The notes under the pieces were generated by a model, which worked only from the letters and a program-made list of their open reading frames with translations, did not search any database and was not told the origin of the DNA. The position numbers and the translations under genes are program-made. Shown piece after piece: positions 1 through 10,610 of a DNA stretch of 64,000 nucleotides. Position 1 is the stretch's first letter, and the number at the start of each line of letters is the position of its first letter. This DNA is from Chrysaora quinquecirrha (taxonomy: Eukaryota > Cnidaria > Scyphozoa > Semaeostomeae > Pelagiidae): contig JACTAT010000007.1 in assembly GCA_014526335.1 (NCBI GenBank), positions 1-64,000 on the forward strand. Reading direction: 5' to 3'.

Positions 1-1374
1 ATGAAGATCTCTCAACCTCGTTTAATGCTGCGTCTGATTAATTTGATAATTAGTTAGAATGGGTGACATCAACGTTGATACCGATAATCACCATAACAAT
101 CTGCATTTGGTGAGTCAAATTGTCTCTGTGCTATTTTTGGGGTGACAGATCTAGTATTTAATAAAACTTCCTTTACAAGTTCGTCCATAGACGTCATTCT
201 AACTAACTGACGCAGTTCTTCTCAAGTTACCTCATTGTTTGAAACTGGTCGCATAACGTAACACCACTAATCATATGACGTCACAATCGGGTGAAATATA
301 CCCCCTCCCCTTCTAGTCCAGAGGGTGAGTGGGGAGTATTACCACCTGAGCCGGGACTTTATGGGATAAATATTTTCTGGGTCACTTTTTGGCGTAGATT
401 GCGAATCTGGATGTTGATCGGTGATTCTGGGGGGCTTTTCGGAGATAAAGGGGGGTTTTGGGAGAAATAGAGAGGGACTTAGCTATCTATTCATAATGAT
501 AGCAGTCCTTTTAGCAACAGAAGCCAGGGGGGTATTCTTGGCCAACAAATTCAATCAAATCGTGGATGGATAAAGATTCTTATTAAAGGGGTTACCTTGG
601 TTGGATTGGTGGGTTAGTTTGGGGGGCTGTGGGTTTAGAGCGAAGCGTTCTAGTCCGGTCTGAAAGCACAATAATCGTGCAAAATATGATACCAGCATTA
701 AAATTTCACAAGATATGCAGTTTGAGTTGTAGAAAACGATGCAAGACAGGCCCAAGCTGAAAAATGCCCCTATGATCTATTTTTAGAACAGGGGGCTTAG
801 CACCAGTTCTCAGAATGATGAAATCGATTTTTGAGTCATTGGTTACCAGTATAACCATGAAATTCAGTATTCCTAAGTAAATTGACCTGTACAATACCAT
901 GAAAATCAAACGAGGCCAATAAAGTAACCTTTTTTCTATATTTAGAACTGGGGGCTCAGTCCCAGTCCTCAAAACCGTAAAATTGATTTAGGAGGATATA
1001 TTACCTGTGTAACGATGACATTTAGATTTTCAGTTCCCTTCATGGCACCGGTCCCAGTTCACAGAGTTATTACCCAATTTCTAAGTTAACAAAACATATG
1101 ATATACCAACCAAATAGTACAGAACGATTGACGGTCTACTGATATTATCTCAGTCAAAACATTGGCCACTGCATTCACACAATTCCGTGCACTCTAATCC
1201 ATAGCGCTTGCACTTGCACCTGGTTGTGCAACTCCGTTTGCAACCGCATTAACCAGTTCATGGCAGGCCTGTGACGCTTCGGGTATCAGTGTCCAAATTC
1301 GAGTGATCATCCCTTCCTCTCCTTCTGTTCTGTGCCAACCGTAATCAACGAAATCTGGAACATTTTGCCATCGG

Positions 1375-2368
1375 TTAAGGGACTGACCCCAAATAATACT
1401 ACAAGCAAAAATGTGACAATTAATCACCTTTAATTGTTAAGTAGTTTTTCGAACACTCAAATTACGGAAAAAAGTTAACTGCTCTTGAGGTGAGGCACCG
1501 TTTACAATACAGTTTAAACAGCGTTTCGCTTTGTAATTACGAACCATTACTCATTCCATACTAATTCAATCAACATGGTGCACGAAGCGACAACAACTTC
1601 ATTGTCGAATAAGGTATAAAGGTACGAACTACCTTTAATGACGAAGAAAAAAAATTGGTTTCAGATTTGGACAGCCCCCCTTTGCATCTTTCGTTGGTGG
1701 CACCAGAGAGCTCACTGACGATGACACTAAATCGATTGAGAGATCAATTATCCAGCTTTACGATCGTTCCAGTCAGCTATCATCAATAGATGAGTGTAGA
1801 CGAATGTTGTTTACCAACAAGGGTCGAACCATTGAAAGCCTGCCACCAACGAAAGATGCACTGGTTCAGCATACAAAGAGAGCTCTGTACCAAGGCGGGT
1901 AAGAGTAGTGATGTTACGTATGTTTGATATCGAAATTAACGTCAAAGGCTCCGTTTACACAAGTACTCAACCCTTTACTTGGAACACATATAAATACTTT
2001 ACCCATACACTTCAGATAGTCAGAATAGATGGATATGGATCTAAGAAAGGGGAAAAAGGCAAAGGGGGGCTATCCGAATCGGAACCAATTTTTTTTCTTC
2101 GTCATTAAAGGTATTTCGTACCTTTACACCTTATTCGACAATGAAGTTGTTGTCGCTTCGTGCACCATGTTGATTGAATTAGTATGGAATGACTAATGGT
2201 TCGTAATTACAAAGCGAAACGCTGTTTAAACTGTATTGTAAACGGTGCCTCACCTCAAGAGCAGTTAACTTTTTTCCGTAATTTGAGTGTTCGAAAAACT
2301 ACTTAACAATTAAAGGTGATTTATTGTCACATTTTTGCTTGTAGTATTATTTGGGGTCAGTCCCTTAA
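1375..2368. mobile_element. TTAA-flanked MITE, left arm only
   Basis: Seen: TTAA at both ends (1375-1378, 2365-2368), followed by inverted repeats beginning GGGACTGACCCC that match for about 310 bp inward. The right arm has no such sequence where it should occur (around 53157). TTAA targets are typical of piggyBac-like elements; with no transposase, this is a non-autonomous member by inference. Some short open frames here are only translations of the inverted repeat. Confidence 0.75.
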
Positions 2369-2370
2369 CC

Positions 2371-2574
2371 TGTTGAGTTATGTACACAGAAAAGAAACGT
2401 CTTTTCTAATCTGAATTTACTAACTAACTAAATTATCAGGCAAACTAAATTTATATGAGAACTTGTTGTAAACAAGTGCTGCACGCATTTTAACGAATGC
2501 AGGATAATTAATTGTTCTATTATCATTAGGGAATACAGCATAATGAATTCCGTGCAGATTCAAATAACACAACA
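2371..2574 (-). repeat. 3' LTR of left gypsy element
   Basis: Seen: 204 bp, nearly identical to 6696-6899. On the plus strand it starts TGTTGAGTTATG and ends CAAATAACACAACA. It contains an ACTAACTAACTAA run and an internal inverted pair around ACTTGTTGTAAACAAGT. Confidence 0.92.
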
Positions 2575-2594
2575 TCTCCCCTCCTTTTAAAAAG
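2575..2594 (-). other. Polypurine tract of left gypsy element
   Basis: Seen: in the sense direction a run of A and G (AAAAGGAGGGGAGA) directly precedes the 3' LTR, the position and composition of the plus-strand primer in LTR elements. Confidence 0.75.
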
Positions 2595-2602
2595 TAACAA
2601 TG

Positions 2603-5431
2603 TTATCTGAGTTCATTTTCCAAGTTTTCTCTTGCTTTAAGTGAAGGTTTTATCAGTCTCTTCGGTCTTGATAATATGTTCAAAGGAGATTGTATTTTTG
2701 TTTGAACATCATCTTCTTTCCGGTCTTCTGAAATCTTCTGTGATTCTTTCTGATTGGTAGTTGGTAAAGGAACTAAATGTACTCTGTTTCTTCGCAATGT
2801 TGACGTTGGAGTTTGCACCGTATACTGTCTTGGACTGCTTGTCTTTCCCTGTACAATGCCTGTCTGATCATGATTCGCTATTTTCACTTCAGATCCTGGG
2901 GTTAAAGGTGGTAACAACTTCGCTCTGTGTTTGTAGTTAAAGTGTTGTTGTTGTTGCATCCGCTGCATGCTTTCGTTGTGCTGCAACTTATCCATGTCTG
3001 GCCATCTTGGAATCAGATTTTCATGAAACGTTGGTACTGTACTGCGCAGTTTTCTGCCCATCAACAGCTCAGCTGGCGAGAAGCCATTCCTCAAAGGAGT
3101 TGTTCTGTAAGCCAACAACGCTTTTTCTATTTCCTTCTCCTTCTTCAAAATATTCTTCACAGTTTGGACGGCTCTCTCGACTTCTCCGTTGGATTGAGGA
3201 TACCGGGGGCTGCTTGGTGCTAGCTGAATATCCCATTGCTTTGCAAAATGTGTAAATTCTGCACCGTCGAATGGAGGACCATTGTCGGATCTCAACTTTT
3301 CTGGGATTCCATATCGAGCAAATGTTTCTTTTAAACCAGAGATGACGGCATCAGCTTTCTTCTTTTGCATTGCTAAGACTTCTATAAATCTTGAAAAGTA
3401 ATCAACAATTATAATGTAATCCCTTCCTTTGGAATAAAAGAAATCTATTCCAACTTCCTGCCAGGGTCTTTCGGGAAATATGGATGCCATCAAAGGCTCA
3501 GGGGTATTAACTTTGTGTTGCAAACAAATTCGACAACCTTGTACCATATCCTGAATTTCCCTACTCAAACCAGGCCACCATACAGACTGTTTTGCACGTG
3601 CTCTGCATTTTACAATGCCTTGGTGCCCCTGATGTATTTTATCTAATACCTCTAATCTCAACGATGAAGGTATAAGAATCCTTGTTGATTTCAAAATGAG
3701 ATTTCTAACAACAGACAATTCACCCTTAAAATTCCAATAAGATTGTAAAGAATAAGGAATTTTATATTTATCTGGCCATCCCTCCAGGATGTATTCCTTG
3801 ATTTTTATGCATACTGGATCTTCTTCCTGTGCCGCAATTATCTGTTGCAATTTGACATCTGACACTGGAAGGGTGCTTATAATGCTTTCGAGAAATGGCG
3901 TCATCTCGTTATCATCGATCATAGATTTCTCACTGCTTTCGATTGGCAGCTGTCTTGATAATGTATCGGACATGACCATCTGTTTGCCTGGAACATGATT
4001 CATCTCTTGTATGTTAAAACGCATCAGTCGCATCTTGAATCTTTGTATTCGTGGAGGAACTTGTTCCAGTGTGTATTTTGTTAGGATAGGAACCAACGGC
4101 TTGTGATCTGTTTCTCCAATGATTGACTTGCCAAGAATATAATCACTGGATCTTTCGCACATCCACGTGAAAGCAAGGCATTCCTTTTCAAGTTGGCTGT
4201 ACCTCTTCTCGGTCTCTGATAATGCACGTGACATAAAGGAAACTGGTTTCCAGACTCCGTCACACTGTTTTTGTAGCAACACTCCGCCAATTCCATAAGA
4301 TGATGCATCAGCGTTGATCTTCGTTTCCTTGTTTGGATCATATAGAGCTAAAACTGGTGCAGAAACAAGACAATTTTTAATATCTGAGAAAGATTTATCT
4401 TGTGCAGGACCCCACTTCCATTGATTTTCTTTACACAAAAGGTCCCTTAGGGGTTTCGTTAGCGTCGCTAAGTGACTTGCAAATTTACTTAGATGATTTA
4501 CCATGCCTAAAAATGATCTTAATTCTTTCACGTTTTTAGGCTTTTGCATTGAAATTATTGCATTTATCTTCGAGGGATCAGGTGTAATACCCTCAGGAGA
4601 AACGATGTGACCCAAAATCTTGACAGATTTAACTGCAAATTCACATTTAGCTTTATTGAGAGTAATATTTGCCTGAGATAGTTTCATTAAAACATTATCC
4701 AGTCTTTCATCGTGTTCTGCCTTGCTAGAACCATAAACTATAATGTCATCAATTTGAACTTCCACTCCTTCTAGGCCTTCTAAAAGCTCATTCATACATC
4801 TTTGAAATTGCTCACTACCCGTAGATATACCGTAAGGTAGTCGATTAAAACAAAATCTTCCCCAAGGAGTGATAAATGTAGTCAGTAGACGAGACTCGTT
4901 TGATAATTTTCTTTGCCAAAAGGCACTATTTGCATCCATTTTAGAGAATATTCTAGCTCCTCCAAATTTTGCTAGTGTATAATCAACGGAAGGGAGTGGA
5001 TGTATTTCTCTTAGAACAGATTCGTTTAATTTTGTAAGGTCAACACAAATTCTAACGTCACCGTTAGGCTTTGGAATAACAACCATGGGTGCACACCATG
5101 AAGTGTGACTTTCAACTCGTGAAATTACTCCCATATTAAGCATTTTGTCTAGTTCCCTTTTTGTTTTATCTAAAAGAGGCAAAGGAACTTTTCTAGGTAC
5201 ATTCAAAGCATATGGTTTTGCATCGGACCTGAGCGAAATATTGTATTCTCCATGTAGTTCACCCAGTCCTTCAAAAAGTTTTGGAAATTTTTGTAAAACA
5301 TGAAACTTTGCTTTTTCAGCTTCAGAATCAACAGATATTTTTCCCGCACCAATTTCGTCAACTTTTTTAATCAAGTTCAGAGAAGAACTTGCTTTTCTGC
5401 TAAGAAGAGGTTTCTCTAAACCTTCTACCAC
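2603..5431 (-). CDS. Pol polyprotein of Ty3/gypsy element (RT, RNase H, integrase)
   Basis: Replicative polyprotein of the retrotransposon. Seen in a 942-residue open frame: reverse transcriptase with motif A (SKMDANSAF, Asp166) and the catalytic IDD at residues 227-229; RNase H with Asp374 and Asp442 (TDHKPLV); integrase zinc finger with His600, His603, Cys633 and Cys636; integrase core with Asp663, Asp716 (DNGPP) and Glu750. All expected catalytic residues are present. The start is only the first Met after the break: the frame should continue from the gag-protease frame upstream, and a longer A-run at about 5540 than in the right copy probably caused the shift. It reads through to close to the polypurine tract. 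Confidence 0.9.
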   Translation of the reverse strand: MVEGLEKPLLSRKASSSLNLIKKVDEIGAGKISVDSEAEKAKFHVLQKFPKLFEGLGELHGEYNISLRSDAKPYALNVPRKVPLPLLDKTKRELDKMLNMGVISRVESHTSWCAPMVVIPKPNGDVRICVDLTKLNESVLREIHPLPSVDYTLAKFGGARIFSKMDANSAFWQRKLSNESRLLTTFITPWGRFCFNRLPYGISTGSEQFQRCMNELLEGLEGVEVQIDDIIVYGSSKAEHDERLDNVLMKLSQANITLNKAKCEFAVKSVKILGHIVSPEGITPDPSKINAIISMQKPKNVKELRSFLGMVNHLSKFASHLATLTKPLRDLLCKENQWKWGPAQDKSFSDIKNCLVSAPVLALYDPNKETKINADASSYGIGGVLLQKQCDGVWKPVSFMSRALSETEKRYSQLEKECLAFTWMCERSSDYILGKSIIGETDHKPLVPILTKYTLEQVPPRIQRFKMRLMRFNIQEMNHVPGKQMVMSDTLSRQLPIESSEKSMIDDNEMTPFLESIISTLPVSDVKLQQIIAAQEEDPVCIKIKEYILEGWPDKYKIPYSLQSYWNFKGELSVVRNLILKSTRILIPSSLRLEVLDKIHQGHQGIVKCRARAKQSVWWPGLSREIQDMVQGCRICLQHKVNTPEPLMASIFPERPWQEVGIDFFYSKGRDYIIIVDYFSRFIEVLAMQKKKADAVISGLKETFARYGIPEKLRSDNGPPFDGAEFTHFAKQWDIQLAPSSPRYPQSNGEVERAVQTVKNILKKEKEIEKALLAYRTTPLRNGFSPAELLMGRKLRSTVPTFHENLIPRWPDMDKLQHNESMQRMQQQQHFNYKHRAKLLPPLTPGSEVKIANHDQTGIVQGKTSSPRQYTVQTPTSTLRRNRVHLVPLPTTNQKESQKISEDRKEDDVQTKIQSPLNILSRPKRLIKPSLKARENLENELR

Positions 5432-5496
5432 ATAAACATCTTCATAATGACTTTTGTCATCAATAGATAACTTGGCTGAAAATTTTCCTCTACAAT

Positions 5497-6555
5497 TTAT
5501 TTTATAATTGCAAGGGCCAAGAAGTGTGTTGTTAGTTTTTTTTTTAGAACTTGGATTGCGCCCTTATCTAACTTCTGAAATAGAGAAAATGGTATCACTG
5601 AAACATCAGCGCCTGAGTCTAGTTTGAACTGGACCCGTTTTCCATTTACAGAAACCTCAGCCATCCATACGTTACCATCATATTGGCTTGTCACTGCATC
5701 AAGTTTCATCTCACCAAGAAAATATTCATCTTCAGAAGATAAAGGAAAATTATCACCTGATATTTCGTGCAGTTTCTTGTTTCTGCATGCACGTGTCCAA
5801 TGTCCCATTTTTCCACAGCTATGGCATTTTGAATTCCGGGCAGGGCATGTTTGCTTCTGATGAGGGGGCCCTGAGCACCTCTCACATTTCGTAGACTGCT
5901 TGGCTTGGTTCTTGTCGTTCATGCCATTACGTGAGCCCAAATTAGTGCTTCTACCTCCAGTCTGGTTTTTTCTTTTGGACATCTTCAGTGCATCCACTGT
6001 TTGTTGTGCTGAAAAAGCTTTAACTGTCATTAGATTTTGCTGTTTTTTTACCACTTCCTTCTGTCTAACAACATTAATAGCCTTCGAAAGTGTTAGTTCA
6101 CTCTCAAGTTGTAATCTTTCAGATAAATTTTTATCACGTATCCCAACCACTATACGGTCACGAATCAATTCATCGTGCAATTCACCAAATTCACAAAATT
6201 CAGCTAAAGTATAAAGATCAGTAATGAAACTGTCTACGGACTCACCCTCTTGTTGGAGACGCATGTTGAACCGGGCTCTTTCAAATATAACATTCCTCTT
6301 TATAATGAAATGCTTTTCAAATTTTTCTTTTACAGTTTTATACTTCTTCCTGTCTGTTTCACTAAGACCAAACGACTGCAATATATCGTCTGCTTCGTCG
6401 CCCATTGAGTATATCAGCGTATTTACTTGACTCTCTTCATCTCTTTTATTGAGTTCAGAGGCCACTCTGAAGCGTTCGAAACGTCGAATCCACTTTGGCC
6501 ATTCTTCTGGTTTGAAGGAAAACTTCTCTGGGGGCGTGACTTGAAACGTCGCCAT
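5497..6555 (-). CDS. Gag-protease of Ty3/gypsy element
   Basis: Structural protein with fused aspartic protease, 352 residues. Seen: an N-terminal gag region (Met at 6555 just inside the untranslated leader), then two CCHC zinc knuckles (CERCSGPPHQKQTC and CHSCGKMGHWTRAC), then the protease site FKLDSGADVSVIPF. The frame ends soon after the protease motif, in a region where the left copy has extra A residues relative to the right copy. Known: in many gypsy elements gag, protease and pol form one polyprotein or are joined by frameshifting. Here the simplest view is that a homopolymer change broke a single frame. Confidence 0.88.
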   Translation of the reverse strand: MATFQVTPPEKFSFKPEEWPKWIRRFERFRVASELNKRDEESQVNTLIYSMGDEADDILQSFGLSETDRKKYKTVKEKFEKHFIIKRNVIFERARFNMRLQQEGESVDSFITDLYTLAEFCEFGELHDELIRDRIVVGIRDKNLSERLQLESELTLSKAINVVRQKEVVKKQQNLMTVKAFSAQQTVDALKMSKRKNQTGGRSTNLGSRNGMNDKNQAKQSTKCERCSGPPHQKQTCPARNSKCHSCGKMGHWTRACRNKKLHEISGDNFPLSSEDEYFLGEMKLDAVTSQYDGNVWMAEVSVNGKRVQFKLDSGADVSVIPFSLFQKLDKGAIQVLKKKLTTHFLALAIIK

Positions 6556-6695
6556 CTTGCACGTGTACTTTCTTGCAAGTTACGGGGCTCACCAATGCAG
6601 CGCCTCTAAGTCGTCGACCCGTAGTCTTAAGACCGCTCTTCTACATTCGTAGCCTTGCACACTCCCAAAGTAGTGTTAAAGTTCTCCTATCACCA

Positions 6696-6899
6696 TGTTG
6701 AGTTATGAACACAGAAAAAAAACGTCTTTTCTAATCTGAATTTACTAACTAACTAAATTATCAGGCGAACTAAATTTATATGACAACTTGTTGTAAACAA
6801 GTGCTGCACGCATTTTAACGAATGCAGGATAATTAATTGTTCTATTATCATTAGGGAATACAGCATAATGAATTCCGTGCAGATTCAAATAACACAACA
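6696..6899 (-). repeat. 5' LTR of left gypsy element
   Basis: Seen: 204 bp partner of 2371-2574. In the sense direction it is followed directly by TGGTGATAGGAGAAC, whose initial TGG is what a tRNA primer-binding site would show. It should carry the promoter of the element. Confidence 0.92.
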
Positions 6900-7501
6900 G
6901 TTGGCCTCATTTGATTTTCATGGTATTGTACAGGTCAAATTACTTAGCAATACTAAATTTCATGGTTATACCGGTAACCAATGACTCCAAAATCGATTTC
7001 ATCATTCTGAGAACTGGTGCTAAGCCCCCTGTTCTAAAATAGATCATAGAGGCATTTTTCAACTTGGGCCTGTTTTGCATCGTTTTCTACGACTCAAACT
7101 GCATATCTTGTGAAATTTTAATGCTGGTATCATATTTTGCACGATTATTGTGCTTTCAGACCCGACTAGAACGATTCGCTCTTAACCCACAGCCCCCCAA
7201 AACTAACCCACCGATCCCACCAAGGTAACCCCTTTAATAAGAATCTTTATCCATCCACGATTTGATTGAATTTGTTGGCCAAGAATACCCCCCTGGCTCC
7301 TGTTGCTAAAAGGACTGCTATCATTATGAATAGATACGTCCCTCTCTATTTCTCCCAAAACCCCCTTTATCTCCGAAAAGCCCCCCAGAATCACCGATCA
7401 ACATCCAGATTCGCAATCTACGCCAAAAGGTGACCCATAAAATGTTTATCCCATAAAGTCCCAGCTCAGGTGGTAATACTCCCCACTCACCCTCTGGACT
7501 A

Positions 7502-8260
7502 TTCTCATTTCAGACACTCTCCTTTTCATTCCCTCTACTGATGATAACAATTCAACTCATGACCTTTGTAGCCGGCTCCACAATATAAGAGGAATCAATA
7601 TCATCTTAACAAGACAATTCTGGCAAAAAATAGCTGGGACTCTAAGCAAGAAATGTCGATTTTTGTGGATATCCATTGAAATGGCAGCTATTTCATCAGA
7701 AGCCCCCTCCCCCCAGACTCAATGTTGGTGTTCAAAATCGACACTTGATGGAGCTTCGAGTTAATGACGATCAACACCCTCTCAACATTGATTTCGGGGG
7801 TGTGGTGATATCATGTGTGATAATCAACGGTTAAGGCTTGAAAAGACCTAGCATTTTTTGTCAAGATTGCAGCTATCAAAATTCAAATTGCCGTAATATT
7901 CTTAGAAAACGTTTCTTAAACCCGGAAATAACTGAGAAACATTAACAAATGAGTTAAGTTTGCTATCGCAATAAGAATTTTATATGAAATTCGCCTGGGC
8001 GTCAGAATTGTAGGAAAAGTGGAGCCCACTCCTGCGTTCCCTATACAAATCCATTGTAAACCATGATCGAGTACAATCGTATTTGTGACGTCACAAATTT
8101 GGCAAAATTTGGCAAAATTTCTGTTTTCAAGACGCTTTCAGACAACTTTTCGCTTCTCCATATCAAGTAAATTTGGTACAAAGCTGATCGAGGAAAGATG
8201 AAATATTCAGAATTGATTCTGGTACCCGTCGATGCTGGGTTGAATTTTTTCAACTTTCCA
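7502..8260. other. Intervening sequence, no gene seen
   Basis: Seen: present in both arms (mirror about 51178-51935) with minor differences. It contains a short palindrome TTTGTGACGTCACAAA near 8085. I find no exon, RNA gene or element ends. Confidence 0.6.
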
Positions 8261-8636
8261 TTAACCCTATTCGGTTTGGGGGGCGTTTTTCGCCCCCTCC
8301 TACTTTTGCTCGTGTATCATCTGCAAGAACTCCTTAGTAGCGTTGGTAAGGGTCTGACTTTTCATAGAATTTATGAAGGAACCTTATGGTATGGGTTATG
8401 GTGTTGCGGACTTAGTCACGTGACCAGGAAATGCCCATATTTGGAAGCTGGTAATGCAAATTACCCTTCAATCGGCTTTATTTCTTTGAATAATTATCAC
8501 ACATGAAAGAAATATATATGGTTGGACTCCTCTTGATGAGAGCTATCATTTGATATATAACTTGATTGTTTTTGGATTGAGTCATGCATAACGCTGTGTA
8601 ACCTATGCTTTTGAAGATTTTTATTGAAAATAAAGC

Positions 8637-8855
8637 TTGTTATATGTTCCTCCAGACCAAAAAGAAAACTTTCATGAATTTCTACGGAAAGAAACCAATC
8701 TACTTTCCCAAAATGTATCACATACAAAAGATTACACCTTTCACAATACCAGTGAATTACGTCACAATAAAAACATAACGATTTTATCAGGGGATAAAGA
8801 TAGCAGCATTATTATTCTGAACAAAAAAAAACTATGTTGCCAAAAAAAACCATAA
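8637..8855 (+). pseudogene. Penelope-like element, N-terminal part of RT protein
   Basis: Seen: an open frame whose segment around GDKDSSIIILNKK resembles the conserved aspartate-lysine-glycine-type block preceding the RT of Penelope-like elements. A run of A residues at about 8823-8850 shifts the frame, so this piece is separated from the RT frame that begins at 8834. The right arm has the same kind of break. Confidence 0.55.
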
Positions 8856-9937
8856 TAGATGAAGGGATTGAACAAGGAAACTATGTCGAATGTAGGGATA
8901 ACATTTTAAACGATCTACAATCATTTCAGTCGTTCTTATATAGACATTTCAATAACATTCCAGAATATGAGGATATGAAGACTTCCAGTAAACAACCAGC
9001 AAGATTATTTGCAAGTGCCAAAACACATAAATTTGACTGTATAGGAAATGTAGAACTAAGGTCGTTGAAATTGCGACCAATAATAGATCAAACGGGAACT
9101 TGCTATTACAATGCAGGCAAAGTGATTGCAAATTATCTCCAACCTTTAACTCAGAACGAATTTGTGATATCAAATACACAGAGTTTTCCTGATCTGATAA
9201 GTAAAATTCCACTCTCTGAGGAAGAAGAAGATGTTAGTTACGATGTCGAATCACTTTTTACCAATATCCCTATTGACCAAACAATCAAATTCATTTGTGA
9301 CGAAATATACATTCACAACAAGCTTAAACCATTTTGCAAAATATCAATTTTCGAAAAACTCTTAATCAAACTAACAAAAGAATGCACATCCTCAGCTAAT
9401 GGTACTCTCTACAAACAAATTGATGGCGTTTCGATGGGGGGTCCAGCTTCAGTGACTTTCGCAGGTTGTTTTATGAATAAAGTTGAGAGAGAGGTCGTTG
9501 TTCCAATGAAACCGAAGTTTTACACTCGTTACGTTGATGATATTTACACCAGACGAAAAAAGAACTCTCCGGATGAACTATTTCACAACCTCAACAATTA
9601 TCACCCCAACTTGAAATTCACGATTGAAACAAACCCAACAAAATTTCTTGACACTGAAATCACGAGAAATGGAAATAATTTAACGTTTATGGTCGTCCCT
9701 AAAGAAGCTAAATTACCTTTTCACTGGACCTCGGCTGTCCCCAAAAGGTACAAACGAAACATCACCAACGGTGAGCTTCACAGAGCTAATAATATAAGCT
9801 TAAATTTCGTTCTAGAGAAAAAAAGAATTTTTACCAAATTCAAAAATTCTGGCTATCCAACTGCATTTATTAACTCGGTCGTACACGCATTTGAAAACAA
9901 AGATGGGAAAACAAATTATACCAAGTTGGTTATTTGA
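8834..9937 (+). CDS. Penelope-like element reverse transcriptase
   Basis: Reverse transcriptase of a Penelope-like retroelement. Seen over 367 residues: motif A SYDVESLFTNIP (Asp137), the GVSMGGPAS block near residue 198, the catalytic YVDD (Asp235, Asp236), the KFLDTEI block, then a basic thumb region WTSAVPKRYKR. These are the diagnostic blocks of this family, which is distinct from LINEs. The start codon is arbitrary because the frame is cut at its 5' side. At the 3' side the frame stops while the endonuclease continues in another frame from 9891. Both breaks also occur in the mirror copy, so this element was already dead before the arms separated. Confidence 0.85.
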   Translation: MLPKKTIIDEGIEQGNYVECRDNILNDLQSFQSFLYRHFNNIPEYEDMKTSSKQPARLFASAKTHKFDCIGNVELRSLKLRPIIDQTGTCYYNAGKVIANYLQPLTQNEFVISNTQSFPDLISKIPLSEEEEDVSYDVESLFTNIPIDQTIKFICDEIYIHNKLKPFCKISIFEKLLIKLTKECTSSANGTLYKQIDGVSMGGPASVTFAGCFMNKVEREVVVPMKPKFYTRYVDDIYTRRKKNSPDELFHNLNNYHPNLKFTIETNPTKFLDTEITRNGNNLTFMVVPKEAKLPFHWTSAVPKRYKRNITNGELHRANNISLNFVLEKKRIFTKFKNSGYPTAFINSVVHAFENKDGKTNYTKLVI

Positions 9938-10415
9938 TGAAGACCCAAAATTCGTCATAAGAATTCAGATCCCGTTCTGCCCTATGAATGAGCAAAAATG
10001 GTTCAAAGTGAAGAAAAGTATCGAATCTTTTGCGGAGAATAATGTTACAATTGAGGTAACATGGAAAACTAGAAAAATCAAATCATTATTTCCTCTGAAG
10101 GATAAAATCAGTCACAAGTCATCAATAATTTACGAGGGTACATGTTCGTGCGGTGAAAGATACATTGGCGAAACAAAACGAAATGCAGAAACACACTGGG
10201 CTGAACATAACCATTTGTTGGGAAAATCAGAACCTGCAAAACACGTTCTAAACAATGTTGGTCACGCTTTTACGTGGGATATCCTTACGAAAGCCCCATT
10301 GAACAATAAGAAAAGAAAGACACTAGAAGCCTTTTATATAATGAAACAAAAACCGACAATCAACGATCAATCCGAAATAAGGTTTTTACATCTTTTTAAA
10401 AATGGCATAACGTAG
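9891..10415 (+). CDS. Penelope-like element GIY-YIG endonuclease
   Basis: C-terminal endonuclease domain of the same element, 174 residues in a different frame that overlaps the end of the RT frame. Seen: a basic linker, then TCSCGERYIGETKRN around residues 85-98, which contains the YIG part of the GIY-YIG nuclease and the paired cysteines typical of the Penelope type, followed by W...H and a conserved glutamate (KTLEAFYI). Known: this domain nicks target DNA to prime reverse transcription. The separation from RT by a frameshift means no full protein can be made from this copy. Confidence 0.82.
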   Translation: MKTKMGKQIIPSWLFDEDPKFVIRIQIPFCPMNEQKWFKVKKSIESFAENNVTIEVTWKTRKIKSLFPLKDKISHKSSIIYEGTCSCGERYIGETKRNAETHWAEHNHLLGKSEPAKHVLNNVGHAFTWDILTKAPLNNKKRKTLEAFYIMKQKPTINDQSEIRFLHLFKNGIT

Positions 10416-10560
10416 GTAGTCACTTGGGACGTTGTAAAATAAATATTATTTTAATACGATTGTAAATACGCTTTTAAAATATTTTAAATAGAATATCTTA
10501 AGTAGTCTCCTGAGGCATATTCTTATTTTGTATAAATAGAATTCTAATTTTGATGTAGCA

Positions 10561-10610
10561 TTTACACCTGAGGATGTTCTACGTGAACGAAAAGCTTCGT
10601 AAATATAAAA
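10561..10610 (+). other. Hammerhead-like hairpin at the 3' end of the Penelope-like element
   Basis: Seen: CTGAGGA, a GTTC/GAAC stem, then GAAAA, resembling the hammerhead core order. One extra T between the core and stem II breaks the consensus. Known: Penelope-like elements often carry hammerhead ribozymes in their terminal repeats. I take this as a degenerate or ancestral-like motif rather than an active ribozyme. Confidence 0.35.

Larger units (their letters stand above)
2371..6899 (-). mobile_element. Ty3/gypsy LTR retrotransposon, left copy
   Basis: Seen: two 204-bp LTRs (2371-2574 and 6696-6899) with TG...CA ends enclose gag-protease and pol reading frames on the minus strand. The domain order protease, RT, RNase H, integrase defines the Ty3/gypsy group. 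The LTRs differ at only a few positions, so insertion is fairly recent. No env-like frame is present. There is no matching 5-bp target duplication at its own two ends: flanks are ...TTAACC on the low side and GTTGG... on the high side. The copy is almost intact, with one break between the two frames. Confidence 0.93.
316..7499. mobile_element. TA-flanked foldback transposon (left copy) with nested elements
   Basis: Seen: the outer ends are inverted repeats starting GTCCAGAGGGTGAG and are flanked by TA at 314-315 and 7500-7501. The inverted arms are long, about 600 bp (316 to about 940 against about 6900 to 7499). The stretch 940-1374 is an internal continuation found in only one arm. A TA duplication is typical of the Tc1/mariner group, but no transposase remains, so the class is an inference. 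A TTAA MITE and a Ty3/gypsy element lie inside. The right-arm copy is internally rearranged. Confidence 0.7.

Noticed and set aside
2927..6609. Plus-strand frames of 60-104 codons over the gypsy element
   Set aside because: They are antisense shadows of gag and pol; the mirror ones at 53450-57115 likewise.
10561..10610. Third hammerhead at the Penelope-like element end
   Set aside because: One extra base between the core and stem II and an altered core base make it non-canonical. I list it only as hammerhead-like.
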